DNA of 64,000 bases, taken from positions 83,469-147,468 of the forward strand of contig NZ_JAAIYP010000026.1 in assembly GCF_011022235.1 (NCBI RefSeq), given 5' to 3'. How positions within the stretch are numbered: position 1 is the first letter of the stretch; each line of letters starts with the position of its first letter. Shown one piece after another: positions 37,801 through 52,800 of the stretch. The translations under genes and the position numbers were made by a program. The notes beneath the pieces are model-generated. The model did no database searches, was not told the origin of the DNA, and saw only the letters and a list, made by a program, of their open reading frames with translations. This stretch comes from Magnetospirillum aberrantis SpK. Lineage in GTDB: Bacteria; Pseudomonadota; Alphaproteobacteria; Rhodospirillales; Magnetospirillaceae.

Positions 37801-40800
37801 GCACCGCCGTCTCGACCCTGTCAACCCTGACCACCGCGCTGGCCTCGGCTTCCACCACGCTTGGAACCTATCAGGCCAACGCCGCCGCCCTGGGCAACGC
37901 CACCGTCAGCGCCAAACTGGCCGCCGCCGTGGCCGCGCTCAGCGCCGCCAACGCCACCAGCGGCGCGCTCAAGACCGCTGACACCGCCCTGGTCAACGCC
38001 CGCACCCAACTGACCGAGGCCACCGCCGGCACCAAGCAGGCGGACATCCAGACCGCGTTGACCAATGCCCAGGCCAAGGCGGAACTGGCCGCCGCCAAGT
38101 CCGAGGCGGCGCACGCCGTCGACCCAAACTCGCCCACCGCCGCCGACGACGCCAAGGCGCTGGCGCAAGAGGCGGCCACCGCCGCCAAGGAAGCGGCGGC
38201 CTTTGCCGCCACCGCCACCGATCTGGCCAAGCAACTGGCGGCCACGGCGCAAACCCTGGCGATCGTCCAGACCAGTGTGGATTCGGCGGTGGCCGACGCC
38301 TCGGCCAAGGTCAAGGCGGCGGTCGACCTGGTCAACTGGGCCAACGCCGATTATCTGGCGGTCAGCCTGACCACCACCGCGCGCAATGCGGTCGACAGCA
38401 CCGGCAACAGCGCCGACGCGGCCGACACCAAGACCTTCATCACCGGCATCAAGAGCACCGTCACCGCCAGCACCGGCGTCTACACCCAATTGACGGCCAT
38501 GAAGGACGCGGCCCTGGCCACCACCGCCGACGCCCAGGCCAAGGCCACCATCCAGGCCGCCTTCGACCGGGCCGCGGCGGCCATGGCCACCATCAACACC
38601 GCCATTTCCAAGATCGACGGCGACAACGGCCTGTTGGCCAAGGCCCAGGCGGCGCTGTCCACCGCCGAGACCAAGACCGCCGAGGCCTTGGCCGCCACCA
38701 GCGCCAATTACGCCATCACCGCCGCCACCCAGGCGCAGAACGCCGCGGCCGAGGCCAAGCGTCTGGCCGACCTGATCGCCGATTACCGCCTTCAGGTCAG
38801 CAACACCGCCACCGCAGCGACCGATTCGGCCATCGAGATCATCCAGGCCGCCTATGACGAGGCGGTAACCGCCCAGGCCCGCCTGAGCGTGGCGGTATCC
38901 ATGGAAGCCCTGTTGCAGCCGGCCAGCGTGTCGCTGAGCCAGGCGCAGACGGCGGCACAATTGGTGACGGAAAAGACGCTGTTGGCGCAGTCCCTGGCCA
39001 AGACCGCCACCGACGCGCTGAGCGATCCGGCCAAGACCCATCTCGACATCGCGGACGAACGCGACGACAGCGCCGGCGCCGCCGGCGACGCCGCCACGGC
39101 CAACACCACCGTAGCGACCAAGGTCGCCGACGCCATCGCCAAGGCGGAAGCGGCCATGACCTTCTACGAAGGATTGTCGGCCAGCCAGAAGACCTCGGTG
39201 CTGACCGCCTATTACGAACAGGCGAAAAAGATCATCGCCGATGTCGGCGCACTCAAGACCGACGCCGCCGACCGCGCCGCCCAGGCGGCCCAGGCCGCCA
39301 CCGTGGCCCAGAACGCCTATGACACCTTGGTGCAATACGCCGCCGACGCCGACGCCCGCGAGGTGGCGGCCATCGACGCGTCGAGCGCCACCGCCAAAAG
39401 CGCCATCGACGCCTTGACCAACGCCGCCGCCCAGGCCGCGAAGACCAAGGCCACCGCCGACACGCTGGACGCCAGCGTCAACACCGACGCGCTGGTGACC
39501 TCGATCGCCAATTTCCTGACCGCGCATCCCTCGGGTACGGCCCATGACGCCGTCGTCGCCATCCAGAGCAAGCTGCAAACCGCCGCCGACGCCGCCGACG
39601 CCGCCGCCGCCAAGCTGGGGACCCTGAGCACCAGCATCTCGACGGAATCGGGCACCGCCACGTCGGCCTACAACGCCCTCAAGGTGTTGGACGCGGACAG
39701 CGACCCCGACGCGGCCGACGTCACCAGCGCCGCCGGCTACGCCACGGCGGTCCAGCAATCGGCGACCAAGGTTTCCGGCCTGACCACCGCCATGGACGCG
39801 CAAAAGAACGCGCTGGCCAAGGCCATCGAACAGATTTCGTCGCTTCAGACCCAGTTCCAGTCCTATGTGGACAGCCTGAGCGGCGAGACCAAGGCGGCCA
39901 TGAAGGTGGACGCGGTCAGCGACACCCTCACCTTCCCCGAAGACGACGGCACCCAGACCCTCACCCAGACCCTCAACCTGTTGGGCAACGACACCCAGGG
40001 AAGTGGCGGCACCTTGAAGGTTGTGGTGCTGTCACTGCCGACCAAGGGCACCTTGTACCTGTCGGACGGGACCACCAAGGTCACCGCGGGCATGGAGTTG
40101 ACCGACGCCCAGGCGGCGGCCCTGAAATACACCCCGTCGGGCGCGGTGTCGTCGCCGACCGCCACCATTACCGACGCCTTCAACTACCAGCTTGTCCGTT
40201 CCGGCACGGTCGAGGCGCTGGTCAACGGCGAACTGGTCAGCCAGAACTATTCCACCTCGGACAGCGCTTCGGTGACGCTCAGCATCACCCACGTCAACTA
40301 TGCGCCGACCTTGCAGGGCACGGCGCCGTCGCTGCCCACCCTGACCGAGAACCCGGCGACCAATACCGGCGTATCGGTGTTCACCTTGCTGGCCGGCAAC
40401 GCCAACGACGCCGAAACCGCCAAGGCCAGCCTGGGCATGGCGGTGACCGGTTTGACCGACGCCTCGATCGGCACCTGGGAATACAAACTGAGCGAAGGCG
40501 GCACCTGGACGACCATATCGTCGGTCAGCCCCGGTTCCGCCCTGTTGCTGGGCCCCGGCGCCTATGTGCGCTTCGTGCCCGCCGCCAACGCCAACAGCCA
40601 AGCCGCCGGCGTCACCCCGACCATCACCTACCGCGCCTGGGACACCAGTTCGGGCACGGCGGGCAACACCGCCGACACCACCACCAGCGGCGGTTTCAGC
40701 GCCTATAGTTCGGCCAGCCTGAGTGCCGGAATCACCGTCACCGCCGTGGTGCTTAAGCCCACCTTGTCGCTGACCGCGACCGAATTGTATGCGCCGTTGG

Positions 40801-43800
40801 TCACCGACGAATCCTCCATCATCTCGCTGGACATCGGCATCGCCGACATCCCGGATTCCACGGTCATCACGATCACCGGCCTGCCCACCGGCGCCAGCCT
40901 GAGCGCCGGCACCGCAGTGGATGGCGTGTGGACGTTGACCCCGGCTCAATTGAGCGGCCTGCAACTGATCACCGCCGTCAACTACAACGGCGACATCACC
41001 CTTGGCATCACCGCCACCGCCACCGACGGTTCCGGCACGACGCTGATCAGCAAGACCGACACCGCCACCCTGAAGATCGGCGTCGGGCCGCAGAACGTGG
41101 CGGTGGACGGGGTTTCGGACAAGTCGTCCTCGTTGCGTCCGGTGATCATGGAAGGCGGCGCCAACGCCGACACCATGACCGGCTCGTCGCTGGGCGACAG
41201 CTTGATCGGCAACGGCGGCAACGACACCCTGACCGGCGGCGGCGGCGCCGACACCCTGACCGGCGGCACCGGAAGCGCCGACGTTTTCCGCTATGCCTCG
41301 GCGACCGATTCGATCAACGGCAAAACCGACACCATCACCGACTTCGAAAGCGGCAGCGACACCATCCGCCTGGAGGGGATCGGCGGGGTCTCCTATCTGC
41401 ACGGCGCCTATCCCTTCACCACCAACACCGCCGTCACCTTGGCCGCCATCCAGGCCGACAGCCGATTCAGCGACGTGGTGGTGTTCTTCACCGACGGTCC
41501 CGACGGCTACCTGTACGTCAAGGGAGCCGGCACCGGCACCAGTTACGACGGCACGTTCATCAAACTGGCCGGCCAGTCCTCGCCCCCCGATCTGGCCGAT
41601 CTGTCGGGCATCACCCACAATCTGATCGTCGGCACCACCGGCGACGAAACGGTCAGCGCCAGCGACGGCTTGGACGTGCTGGTCGGCGACAGCGGAAGCG
41701 ACACCTTCCGATTCAATTCCGCCAACGATTCCACCACCTCGGCCACCGACGTCATTTCCGACTTCACCGACGGCGACGACATCGTCAAGCTTCAGGATTC
41801 CAACGGCTACGGCATGTTGCGCGGCGCCTATACCTGGGCCGGATCGACCAGCGCCACCATCGCCGCCATCGCCGCCGACACCGCCATCGCCAATTCGGTG
41901 GTGTTCTTCACCGACGGCACCGACGGCTGGATCTACACCAAAGGCGCCGGCACCGGTCTCACCAGCTTCGACGGCCTGATGGTCAAGCTGGCGGGCGTCA
42001 CCTCGCAACCCGATTCCGTCGTCCAGGGCGCCCTGGACTACGCATCGCTGTCCACGTCGGCGCTGGCCACCACCGAGGATGCCTCGGCCAGCGGCACCGC
42101 CGCCGTGCGCTTCGAGGGCGGGACCTTCACCTACGATCTTGGCCTGGACGGCGGCACGCCGATCCTCAAGCTGGCGACATCCATGGGCGAAGTGAGCATC
42201 GACCCGGTCACCGGCGTCTACACCTACACGCCCACGGCCGGCGCCCAGGCGCTGGAACAGGGCGAAAGCGGAAGCGACAGCTTCGTCGTCTACGGCCGCA
42301 ACGGCGATGGCGTCGTCGGAAGCTCGACGGTGGCGGTGGCGCTGACCGGCGTCAACGACGCCCCCGTGGTCGAAAGCGACCTTTACTTCAACGGCAATTC
42401 CATCCTGACCCTGCCGGTCACCGCCGACACCAACTTCGCCGGGACCGAAGACTTCACCATCGCCATGACGGTTCAGCCGGATGGCGCCGGCACCCTGTTC
42501 CGCCAGGCGGCCTATGCCAACGAATTGGGAATCCTGACCCGCGTCAACGCCGACGGCTCGCTGGAGGTGGCGTTCGACGCCATGAGCGCCGGCGGCTGGG
42601 AATGGTTCCACACCGCCGCCGACACCGCCACCATGGGCGCGTTGAACGACATCGCCATCACCAAATCCGGTTCGACCATCACGCTTTACGTGAACGGCCT
42701 GACGGTCACCTTGCTCGATACCAGCGGCAACCCGGTCACCGACCTGACCGGCGCGCGTCTGACGGTGGGTGCCAGCAGCGCCGGCACCATGTTCGGTTCC
42801 GCCCAGGGCAGCGACTATTTCACCGGCCATCTGACCGAAATCTCGCTGTTCAACGCCGCCCTTGACGCCTCCGCCATTTCCGAGTGGACCACCAACGGCG
42901 TCACGACCCTGGACAGCGGTTCGCTGGCGGCACTCCAGGCCAACTACCTGTTCTCCATCCATAACGGCAGTATTGTCGCCGACACCACCGGCCAAAGCCC
43001 CAGCATCGACCTGGGCGGCATGTCCCAGGCACCGCAATGGGCCGTTTCCGCCACCGCCGCCGAGGACACGGTCCTTAACGGCAATCTTGTCGCCTTGGAT
43101 CCCGAAGACAACACGCTGACCTTCGCGGTGACGACGGCGCCGGCGCACGGCACCTTGACCATCGATTCCTCGGGACAATGGACCTATACCCCCGCGGCCA
43201 ACTATGCCGGCACCGACAGCGCCGTCCTGCGGGTGTCGGACGGCAAGGGCGGGGTCATCAACACCTTGCTGACCCTGACCGTCGCCGACGTCGCCGACGC
43301 CCCGGTGGTGTCCGGCAGCGGATCGGCTGTCGCATACAATTCCGGCAGCGGTTCCATCCTGGCACTGGCGGCGGGGATCGACGTCTCGGACGTGGATTCG
43401 TCCGGGTTCCGCGCGCTGACCATCACCTTGCGCGACGCGGAAGCGGGCGACACGCTGTCCTTCGTCAAGATCGCCGGAGCCAGCTTCGGATATGACGGCG
43501 ACCTTTATTACGATGACGGCACCAGTTGGGACACCCATGGTGCCAGTCTCACCCTCGCCGGCGACAGTATCACCGTCACCTTCGCCGAAGGCCACGAACC
43601 GCCGGCCGAAGTGATCCGCGACCTCTTGCGTTCGATCAAGTTCGAGAGCGTTTCCACCAACGGCTCGACCCGCCAGATCGAAGTCGTGGTGACCGACGAC
43701 ACCGACGTTTCCACCACCGTAACCCGCGACATCACGGTCAACGGCGCGCCGACCTTGACCCTGAGCGGCGACATCAACATGGGGGCGCGGTTCGACAGCG

Positions 43801-46800
43801 ATTCCTATGCCGCCGGCACCATCGTCACCCCCCAGACCGACGACATCACCCTGGAAACCCGCTTCAACTGGAGCGGCGACAATTACGACCAGGATCAGGT
43901 GCTGTTCTACAACGGCGACAGCGCCAGCGCGGGCTGGGGCCTGGGCATCATCGACGGCACCTTGCACATCCTGTTCGCCGGCGGCCAAGTCCATGATACC
44001 GGCGTGTCGGTGTTGGAAGGCGAATGGCACGACGCCGCCCTGGTGCGGCAAGCCGGCGACTGGCACCTGTTCTACGACGGCGAGAGCATCGACCTGACGC
44101 TGGCGATCTCGCCCGCGACCATTTCCTCGGGCGAGACGGTGGTCGGCAACGACAACACCCACGCCGTCGGCTTCAACGGCATCATCGACTACACCGCCCT
44201 GTGGACCGAAGGGCGCAGCGCCGCCCAGGTGTCGTCCGACATGGCCGGCACCATCACCCCCCCCACCGCCGCCTTGGCCGGCTATTGGATTGGTGTCGTC
44301 TCTAGCGTGGGCGGCCCGCTGAGGCTGGTGGATTCCTCGGGCAATAACCATACCTTGAGTTCGGGCCTGGATTCCGCCTTGTTCCAAGCGGTCGTCGCCG
44401 GTATCGAAACCACCGAGGACAGTGCCGCCAGCCTAGTGCTGCATATCGGCGACGACAGCGACACCGCCGCCGCGGTGACCCGGACCATCCAGGAAGCGGC
44501 GGCCCACGGCACCGTCACCTTCACCGGCGACACCTATACTTACACCCCCGACAGCAATTATTCCGGCACCGACAGCTTCGTCATCCGCCTGACCGATTCT
44601 CAGGGCGCACACGCCGATTATGTGGTCGACGTGCTGGTGCACGACCAGAACGACGCCCCCACCTCGACCGCATTCACCGCCCAAACGCTGACCGCCCTGA
44701 CCAAGGTCTGCATCGACGTCGCCAGCCATTTCTCGGACATCGACGCCCTGGACACGCTGGACATCTCGTTCTCCACGCTGCCCGACTGGCTGAGCTGGGA
44801 CGCCGACACCGGCATCCTGAGCGGCATTCCGCCGCTGGGCGCCACGGCTGGCGACATCACCATCACCGCCACCGACCGGGCGGGCGCCACCACCAGCCAG
44901 ACGCTGTCGCTATCGCTGCCCAGTGTCCAGATCGCCGGTGTCAACAGCGCCGGTTCGGCGCTCAAGTTCAGCGGCGACAGCGACTACGCCCACACCTCGT
45001 TGGCCATGGCGGCGACCGGCGGCACGGTCGAATTGTGGGCGCAAACGTCGCAATGGGACCCGGCGTCCGAGGTGTTCCTGTTCGGCAACGGCATCGCCAA
45101 GGGCGACGACAACGCCATCTCCCTGACCATCGGTCCGTCGGGCTTGACGGTACAATACGGCGGCACCACCCAGAGCGGCGTGACCAGCCAAACCTCCGAC
45201 ACCAGCACTTGGCAGGACGGGTCCTGGCATCATCTGGCCTTCACTTGGGAACAGAGCGGCAGCGGCACCCTGCTGACGCTGTATGTGGACGGTGTCGGCA
45301 CCATGTCGGCATACACCGAATTCGCGATCGACGCCGCCTATCTGAGCGATTGGCAGGTGGGCGCCAGTGCCAGCGGCACCGGCGCGCCCGCTTCCTTCGA
45401 CGGCGCCATCGACAATCTGCGCATGTGGGACGACGTCCGCAGCCAGGAAGAAATCAGCGCCAACATGGTGCTGGAAACGCCCACGGACACCGATGGTCTG
45501 TTGGCCAACTGGCTGATGGACAAGGTGACCGGCGGCGCCATCGTGTCGGATGGCGGGTCCGAGCAATTGGTCCTGGGCGCCACCACCGCCACCGAAGGCA
45601 CCGACCCGATCGTGGTCAACCAGCCCAGCCGCGCGCTTGAGCTACACGGTGGGTACCTGACCATCGACAACCCCACCGTCTCGGCCGCCATGACGTTCGA
45701 GGCCTGGGTGCGTCCCGACACCATCGCCAGTGCGGCGGAAAACTTCACCGCCATCTACAGCGTCGGAACCTACAACTCGGCAGGTTTCTTCGCGGTCGGA
45801 TACGACAACAGCGGCGCCCTGACCGTGCTGTGGCACGACGGCACCAGCCAACATTCGGTGACGCAAGACAGCGGCACCTTGTCCGTGGGCGACTGGAACC
45901 ATGTCGCCGTGACGATCACCCCCGACGGCAGCGGCACCGCAACGGTCCAGCTTTATATCAACGGCCAAAGTGTCGGCAGCGCCACCAACAAACCGCTGGT
46001 GATCGAGGGGCTCCAGGCCTCGGCCTATGTCGGCCATGCCGATGGCGTCACGCCCAACATGGACGGCGCCATCGCCGATCTGCGCCTGTACGACGTCGCG
46101 CTGACCGCCACCGACATCGCCCAGGACATCAACACCCGCCCTGGCGACGACGAATTCGGGCTGGTTCTGGGACTGGAACTCGCCACCGGCTATGAGGATT
46201 CCAGCGCCCTCGTCCGTACCGACATCGACAGCAACGGGGATGACGGCACCTTCACCGGCGTCGTCATCAACGGTGCAAACAACTTCCTCAGCACCAAACC
46301 AACGTCCTTCAGCGACAGCCTGACCACGCTGGAAGACACCTCCGTCACCAGCACTCTCCTGGCCGTCAGTTCCTCGTCCGAGAGCCTGAACTATTACACC
46401 CCGTCCGACGGCATGCCCAGTCACGGCTGGGTGCGGTTCAACGGCGACGGCACCTTCACCTACACGCCCGAGGACGATTTCGTCGGCACCGACCAGTTCA
46501 CCATCCGCGTCGACGACGGCTTGGGCAACGTCGCCGACAAGGACATCACCGTCACGGTGAACGCGGTGGACGACCCGATCAGCGCCCATCCGCCCACCAC
46601 GTCCAGCGTGGATGCCGTCGGCCTACACGGCCAGACCGCCATCGCCATCGAAAACGGTTTGGCCACCGGCACCAATTCGGTCACCTACGAAGGATGGCTG
46701 TGGCTGAACAGCAACGCGGCTGCGCAACAGACCATCCTGGCGGTGGGCGATAGCGGCACCTCGGCCCAGTTGAGCGTGGTCAACGGCCAACTGAACTTCT

Positions 46801-49800
46801 TCCTCAACGGCAGTGAAATCGCGGTCGGCGGCGCGATCACCGCCGATCTGTGGAACCACGTCGCGGTGGTGGTCGAAGCCGGTTCACCCTCTCTGGTGAC
46901 GCTGTACGTCAATGGCATTCAGACCGGCCAGGGCAGCTTCCCGAGCGCCATCGACATCACCGGAACCACCGCCTATCTGGGCCGCAGCACCAGCAGCGCG
47001 GCGGGCACCGAGGAATACCTGAGCGGCAGCCTGTCCGATTTCCGCGTCTACACCGAAGCACGCGGCGTCGCCGACATCCGCGCCGACATGACCGGCAGCA
47101 CGGCCAATTCCACCAACCTTTACGCCCGCTGGACGCTGGACACCAGCACCGGCGGCACCATCGCCGACAGCGTGGGCGGCCATGACGGTTCCATCGTCGG
47201 CTACAATTACGGCGACGACGAACGCATCCTGGCCATCGTCAATTCGGGGGCTTCGGTCGCCATCGGCGGTCTGGTGCTGTACGAACCGGACCAGACGCCG
47301 GAAGAAACCCCGAACATCCCGGCCGAGATCAAGGTCACGTTCTCGGCCGAACACGGCACCATCAACTTCGCGTCGCTTTCCGGCCTGACCTCGGCCACCG
47401 GCAACGGGACCGACACCGTCACCTTGACCGGGTCGCTGGCGGCGCTGAACGCGGTGCTGGGCAACGTCACCTATACCGCCTCTGAAGGATATTCGGGACG
47501 CGACGGCGTCAAGATCGTGATCGACGAAATGGCCTCGGGCGTCACCCGCATGGACGGCGGCACCTTGTCCATCCTGGTCATGGCGGTGCCGACGGCCAGT
47601 AACGATTCCCTGTTCGGCGGTTCCGGTGCCGACACCATCGACGGCTTGGCCGGCAACGACGCCATCTTCGGCATGGCCGGCAACGACGTGCTTTCCGGCA
47701 GCGCCGGCGCCGACAGGCTGTGGGGCGATAACGGCAACGACACCCTGACCGGCGGCGCGGGGGCCGACACCCTGACCGGCGGCATGGGCAACGACCTGTT
47801 CCGCTTCACCGGCAAGACCGATTCCACCGAGACCGAAACCGACAGCATCGTCGATTTCGGCCAGACCTACGGCAACGACGTCATCCGCCTGGAAGGCATG
47901 TCGGGCATCGCCTACAACTCGGAAACGACCCTTGCCACTTTGGGACTGGGCACGCCATCGACGCTGGCGGACTGCCTCAGTGCGCTTAAATCGTCGGGAC
48001 CGGCCAATACCATGGTGTTCTTCACGGTGGGCACCGACGGCTACCTGTACGTCAAGGGGGCTGGAACTGGCGTTGATTTCGATGGCACCCTGATCCGCCT
48101 GGAAAACCGGACCACCCCGCTGGCGACAAGCGAGATCCAGTTCGGTGTGCTGACCGGCACCCCGGCGGTGGACACCATGACCGGCACCGCCGCCAGCGAG
48201 GTGTTCCTCGGCTTGGCTGACAACGACACCATCGACGGCGCGGCCGGCGACGACACCTTGATCGGTGGCGAGGGGGCGGACACCCTGACCGGCGGCACCG
48301 GCGCGGATCGCTTCGTCTATGCCGCCCAGGTGGATTCCTCGTCCACCAACATGGACACCATCACCGATTTCAGCGTGGTCCAAGGCGACCGCATCGCCAT
48401 CACCGGCATGGACGGCATCGTCTATGACGGCGTGCCCTACGCGCCGCTCGCGGCGTCGGCGGGTGAAACCATCGACGCCATCCTGGCCGACGTGTCGATC
48501 GATAACCGCATGGTGTTCTTCACCCAGGGCGGCGACGGCTATCTGGTGGTCAGCGGAAACGGCGGCGGCATGTCGGTTGACGGCTTTGCCATCAAATTGG
48601 CGGGCGTCACCACCGCACCGAATCGCAGTGCCATCGAGAACGCGCTCAGTCTGGCCGGCACCGCGACCGACGACATCCTGGTGGGCACGGTGGGCGACGA
48701 CATCATCGGCGGTGCCGCCGGCAACGACACCCTATCGGGCGGCGCCGGCAACGACACCTTGATGGGCGGTTCGGGCGCCGACACCTTGACCGGCGGCGCC
48801 GACGGCGACCAGTTCCGCATCAATTCCTACATGGACTCCAGCAGCGGCATGCCCGACGTGGTCACCGACTTCGTCAGCGGCCAGGACAGCTTGGTGTTCA
48901 ACGGCATCTCGGGCATCGCCTATGATCCCAGCCCCTATGGGGCGGTTCAGGACGACCTGGCAACCACCATCACCACCATCCAGGACGACCCCGGCATCAC
49001 CAACCGCGCGGTGTTCTTCGTCCAGTCGGGCAATGGCTACATCTATGTGAAGTCGTCGATGGGCGGAGGATTCGGCGGCACCCTGGTCAAGCTCGAAGGT
49101 GTCACCACCGCCCCGACGCTGGACGATCTGCCCGGTCTGGTGGACACGGTGGGCGTCACCCTGAGCGGGACGCTTTCCGGCACCTGGTCGGTGACCGGCA
49201 CCGGCTACAACGATACCTTGGACGCCAGCACCGCCAGCAACCGCCCGGTGTACGGCCTGGGTGGCGACGACACCCTGATCGGCGCCGAGAGCTCCACCTT
49301 GGTCGGCGGCGCCGGCATGGATTATCTGAGCGGCGGCACCAATTCGGACTTCCTTTACACCAGCAAGGACGATTCCAACCTTACCGGCGGCACCGACATC
49401 GTCAACTCGTTCACCGCCGACAAAAGCATCCAGTTCCAGGGCATCGCCGGCATCGCCTATACCGAATCGGCCCTTGACATCACTGGTGCCAGCTCTGTCG
49501 CGGACGCCGTGACGGCCATCGCCGCCGACAGCCAGATCCAGGATCAGTTGGTGTTCTTCACCCTGGGCGGCGACGGATACCTGACGGTCAAGGGCAGCGG
49601 TTTCGGCACCGATTATGACGGCACGGTCATCAAGCTGGCCTCGGTCACCACCGCACCGGCCCTCGCTTCCCTGCCCGGCATCCTGAAGCTTTATCAGGGC
49701 TCAGCCCTGGTCGACGTGCCCACCGACAGCGGCACTGGCGACATGATGTACGGCCTGGGCGGCGACGACACCCTGAACGGCGGCGCGGATGCCGACGTAT

Positions 49801-52800
49801 TGGAAGGCGGCGCGGGTGCCGACACCTTGACCGGCGGTTCCCAAGGCGACGTCTTCCGCTATACCTCGGGCACGGATTCCACCGTGGCCAGCATGGACAC
49901 CATCACCGACTTCATACCCAGCCAGGACACGATCCGCTTCGAGGGCATGAAGGGCATAACCTACTCACCCTTTCCGTTCGCAGGGAGTGCCCCCAGTTCG
50001 GTCACCGAGTTCATCGCCCAGATTCAAGCCCGCCCTCAATTGACGAACACGGTCGTCTACTTCTCTTTCGGAGGCGACGGCTACCTTTACGTCAATGGAA
50101 GCGGGAGCGGGACGGATTTCAACGGCACATTGATCCGCCTGGAAGCCGTGCAAACCTGGCCGGCATTGGGTGACATCCAAACCGGCGCGCTCATCGGCAC
50201 CGACGACGACGACGTTCTGATCGGAACCGACGGCGGCGACATCTTCATCAGTCAGTTGGGCAACAACATCTTGCGCGGCGGCACCGGCGACGACCTGTTC
50301 CAGGTCGGTCACGGCACCGACACCATAAGCGGCGGCGGCGGCACCGATACGGTGGAGATCGGCGGAGGCTCCCCCGTCTCCGGCATCGCCCGCCTCGGCG
50401 ACAATCTGGTGTTCACCACCGACGGCACGCACTCCGTCATCCTCAGGAATCAATTCGCCGGAGACGCCATCTCCAGTGTGACCCTTACCCGCAGCAACAG
50501 TTCCGACGACACCACCTACACCTATGTCGCCGGCACCGTCGGCACCTCGGGGCACGACATCATTGCCGGTGACGGCACCTTGTCGGGTGGCAACGGCAAC
50601 GACATCGTGCTGGGCAACACCGGTGCGGACGTGCTTTACGGCGATGGCGGCATGGACGTGTTGAACGGCGGCGCCGGCAACGACGTCCTGGTCGGCGGTC
50701 TTGAAGGTGACAGCCTGACGGGCGGCACCGGCGCCGACGTCTTCCGCTTCCTGAGCGGCGCCGACAGCGCCATCGGAGAATGGGACGTCGTCAAGGATTT
50801 CGACCTGACCAACGACAAGCTGGACTTGGTGGGATTGGGCAGCGTCGTTGGCCTGCAACTGGTCAGCCACGACATCGGCGACACCTATCCGCCTCCGGGT
50901 GGAGTGGCGGCCGCGATCGCGTCCGAACCGTCGATCACCAACAACAGCATCGTCGTCTGGCTGCAAAACGGCAGCACCTACATCTACGTCAAGGCCGAGG
51001 GCACCTCGCAAAACGGCCTGATGATCCAGTTGGAGGGCTTCACCGGCACCCTGACCGAGGACAATTTCCTGCAATTGATCGCCCCGGACAGCCCGGCGGG
51101 TTCGGCGGCATGGGACGCGGGCGGCGGCAACCTGTTGTGGAGCAACGCCGCCAACTGGAGCGACGACATCGTTCCCGACGCGACGACCGCCGTTTCCCTG
51201 TCCAACACCATCGTCACCCATGGCGACGGAACCACCCAAAGCGTCCATACGCTGTATGGCGACAATTCCACGCTTCAGTTGAGTCCCGGCACGTTGAACG
51301 TGACGACACGGGCCGAATTGTACAACGGCAGCGTCCTGAGCATCGGCACGACCGGTGTCCTGGGCGGCGCCGGCAGCGTCATGCTTGAGGGCGAGATGAA
51401 CTGGTCTGGCGGCACCATCGCCGCCGGCCAGGGCGTCATGGTCAACGGCTGGACCTACATCGAGAACGGCGCGCATACGCTGGACACTCTTCTGGCCCTG
51501 GCCGGCGACAGCGAAGTCTCCGCGTCCACCATTTCCGGCCATGGCGAACTGGCCAATGCCGGCTACATGACCGTCCTTTCCAGTTCCGGGTTCAACGTCG
51601 CCCTGGCCAACGATGGGATCATTTCGCTCACCAGTTCCGACACCGCCCAGGACGTCACCTTGTCGGCGACGGGGGGCATCGCCAACACCGGCATCATCGA
51701 ACTGGGCGGCCGTTACGACGCCGGCGACAGCACCACGCTGTCCTTGGGCGGAAACGCCGCGCTGATGATTTCCGATGGCGGCGTCCTGCGGGCGCGCGAC
51801 AGCGGCTCGACCACTCACACCGTCGTCGGTGAAGTCGATCTGTTGGGCGGGTCGATCATGGCCGAAGGCAACCTGACCATCGACAACGAGAACACCCAGA
51901 CCTTCCTGGACAACGGCTTCATCACCGTCGCCGACGGCAAGGTGTTGACCATCGACGGCGGAGCCGGCGGCGGCCTGATCGAAATTGCCAGCGAAGGACT
52001 GGTGACCACCGGCACCTTGCGTCTGGCCGGTACCCAGAAAGTGTTCATCGACAGCAATTTCTCCCTGTCACAACACGCCAGCCTGGACCTTGCCGGCGCC
52101 GTCACCTTCACCGGCGGCCAGATTTCCAACGAAGGCATCATGGCCCTCAAGGGCGATGACGACGTCTTCTATTCCAGGCTGACCAACCAGGCGGGCGCGA
52201 CGATGACCGTCACCGCCGGCAACGACCAAGGCGACGGCGCCGCCACCCTTGGCCTTTACGGCGGCCTGGAAAACAGCGGCACACTCAACCTCCAGACCGA
52301 GACCGGAAGTTCCGATTCCCTGGTGTTGAACCTGGGCGCGGAGACAATCCAGAACTTCGGCCAGATGGTCGTGTCCGGGTTGGGCAGCGGCACCATCACC
52401 ATCAATGGCGGAGTGTCCAACTCCTCGGATGGCGCCATCCATCTGGCCGGCGATCTGGCGATCATCGGAGCGCAGGGGCTCACCAACGACGGCACCATCA
52501 CCATCGACCAGGGCAAGACGCTGGACGTCGCCGCCACCCCGGAGTTGGTGAATGCCGCCTCGGGAACCATCGCCGGCTCCGGCACCATCGTCGGCACCGT
52601 GAGCAACGAAGGCACCCTTTCCCCCGGCGGCGACGACGCGGCCGGAACGCTTAGCGTCAACGGCGACTATCTCGGCGAAAATTCCTCGACCATCACCCTG
52701 GACGTCCTGCACGACGGCGACGACGCCGACAGCGATCCCGATTCCGACCTGCTGGAAATCAGCGGCTCCGCTTCTCTGGCCGGCTCTCTGGTGTTCGGGT

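Noticed and set aside
40032..44387. A 1,451-codon minus-strand frame beneath the giant gene
   Set aside because: Composition (G, D, V, Q, H repeats) is that of a shadow of GC-rich coding DNA; the plus strand carries recognisable domains throughout.
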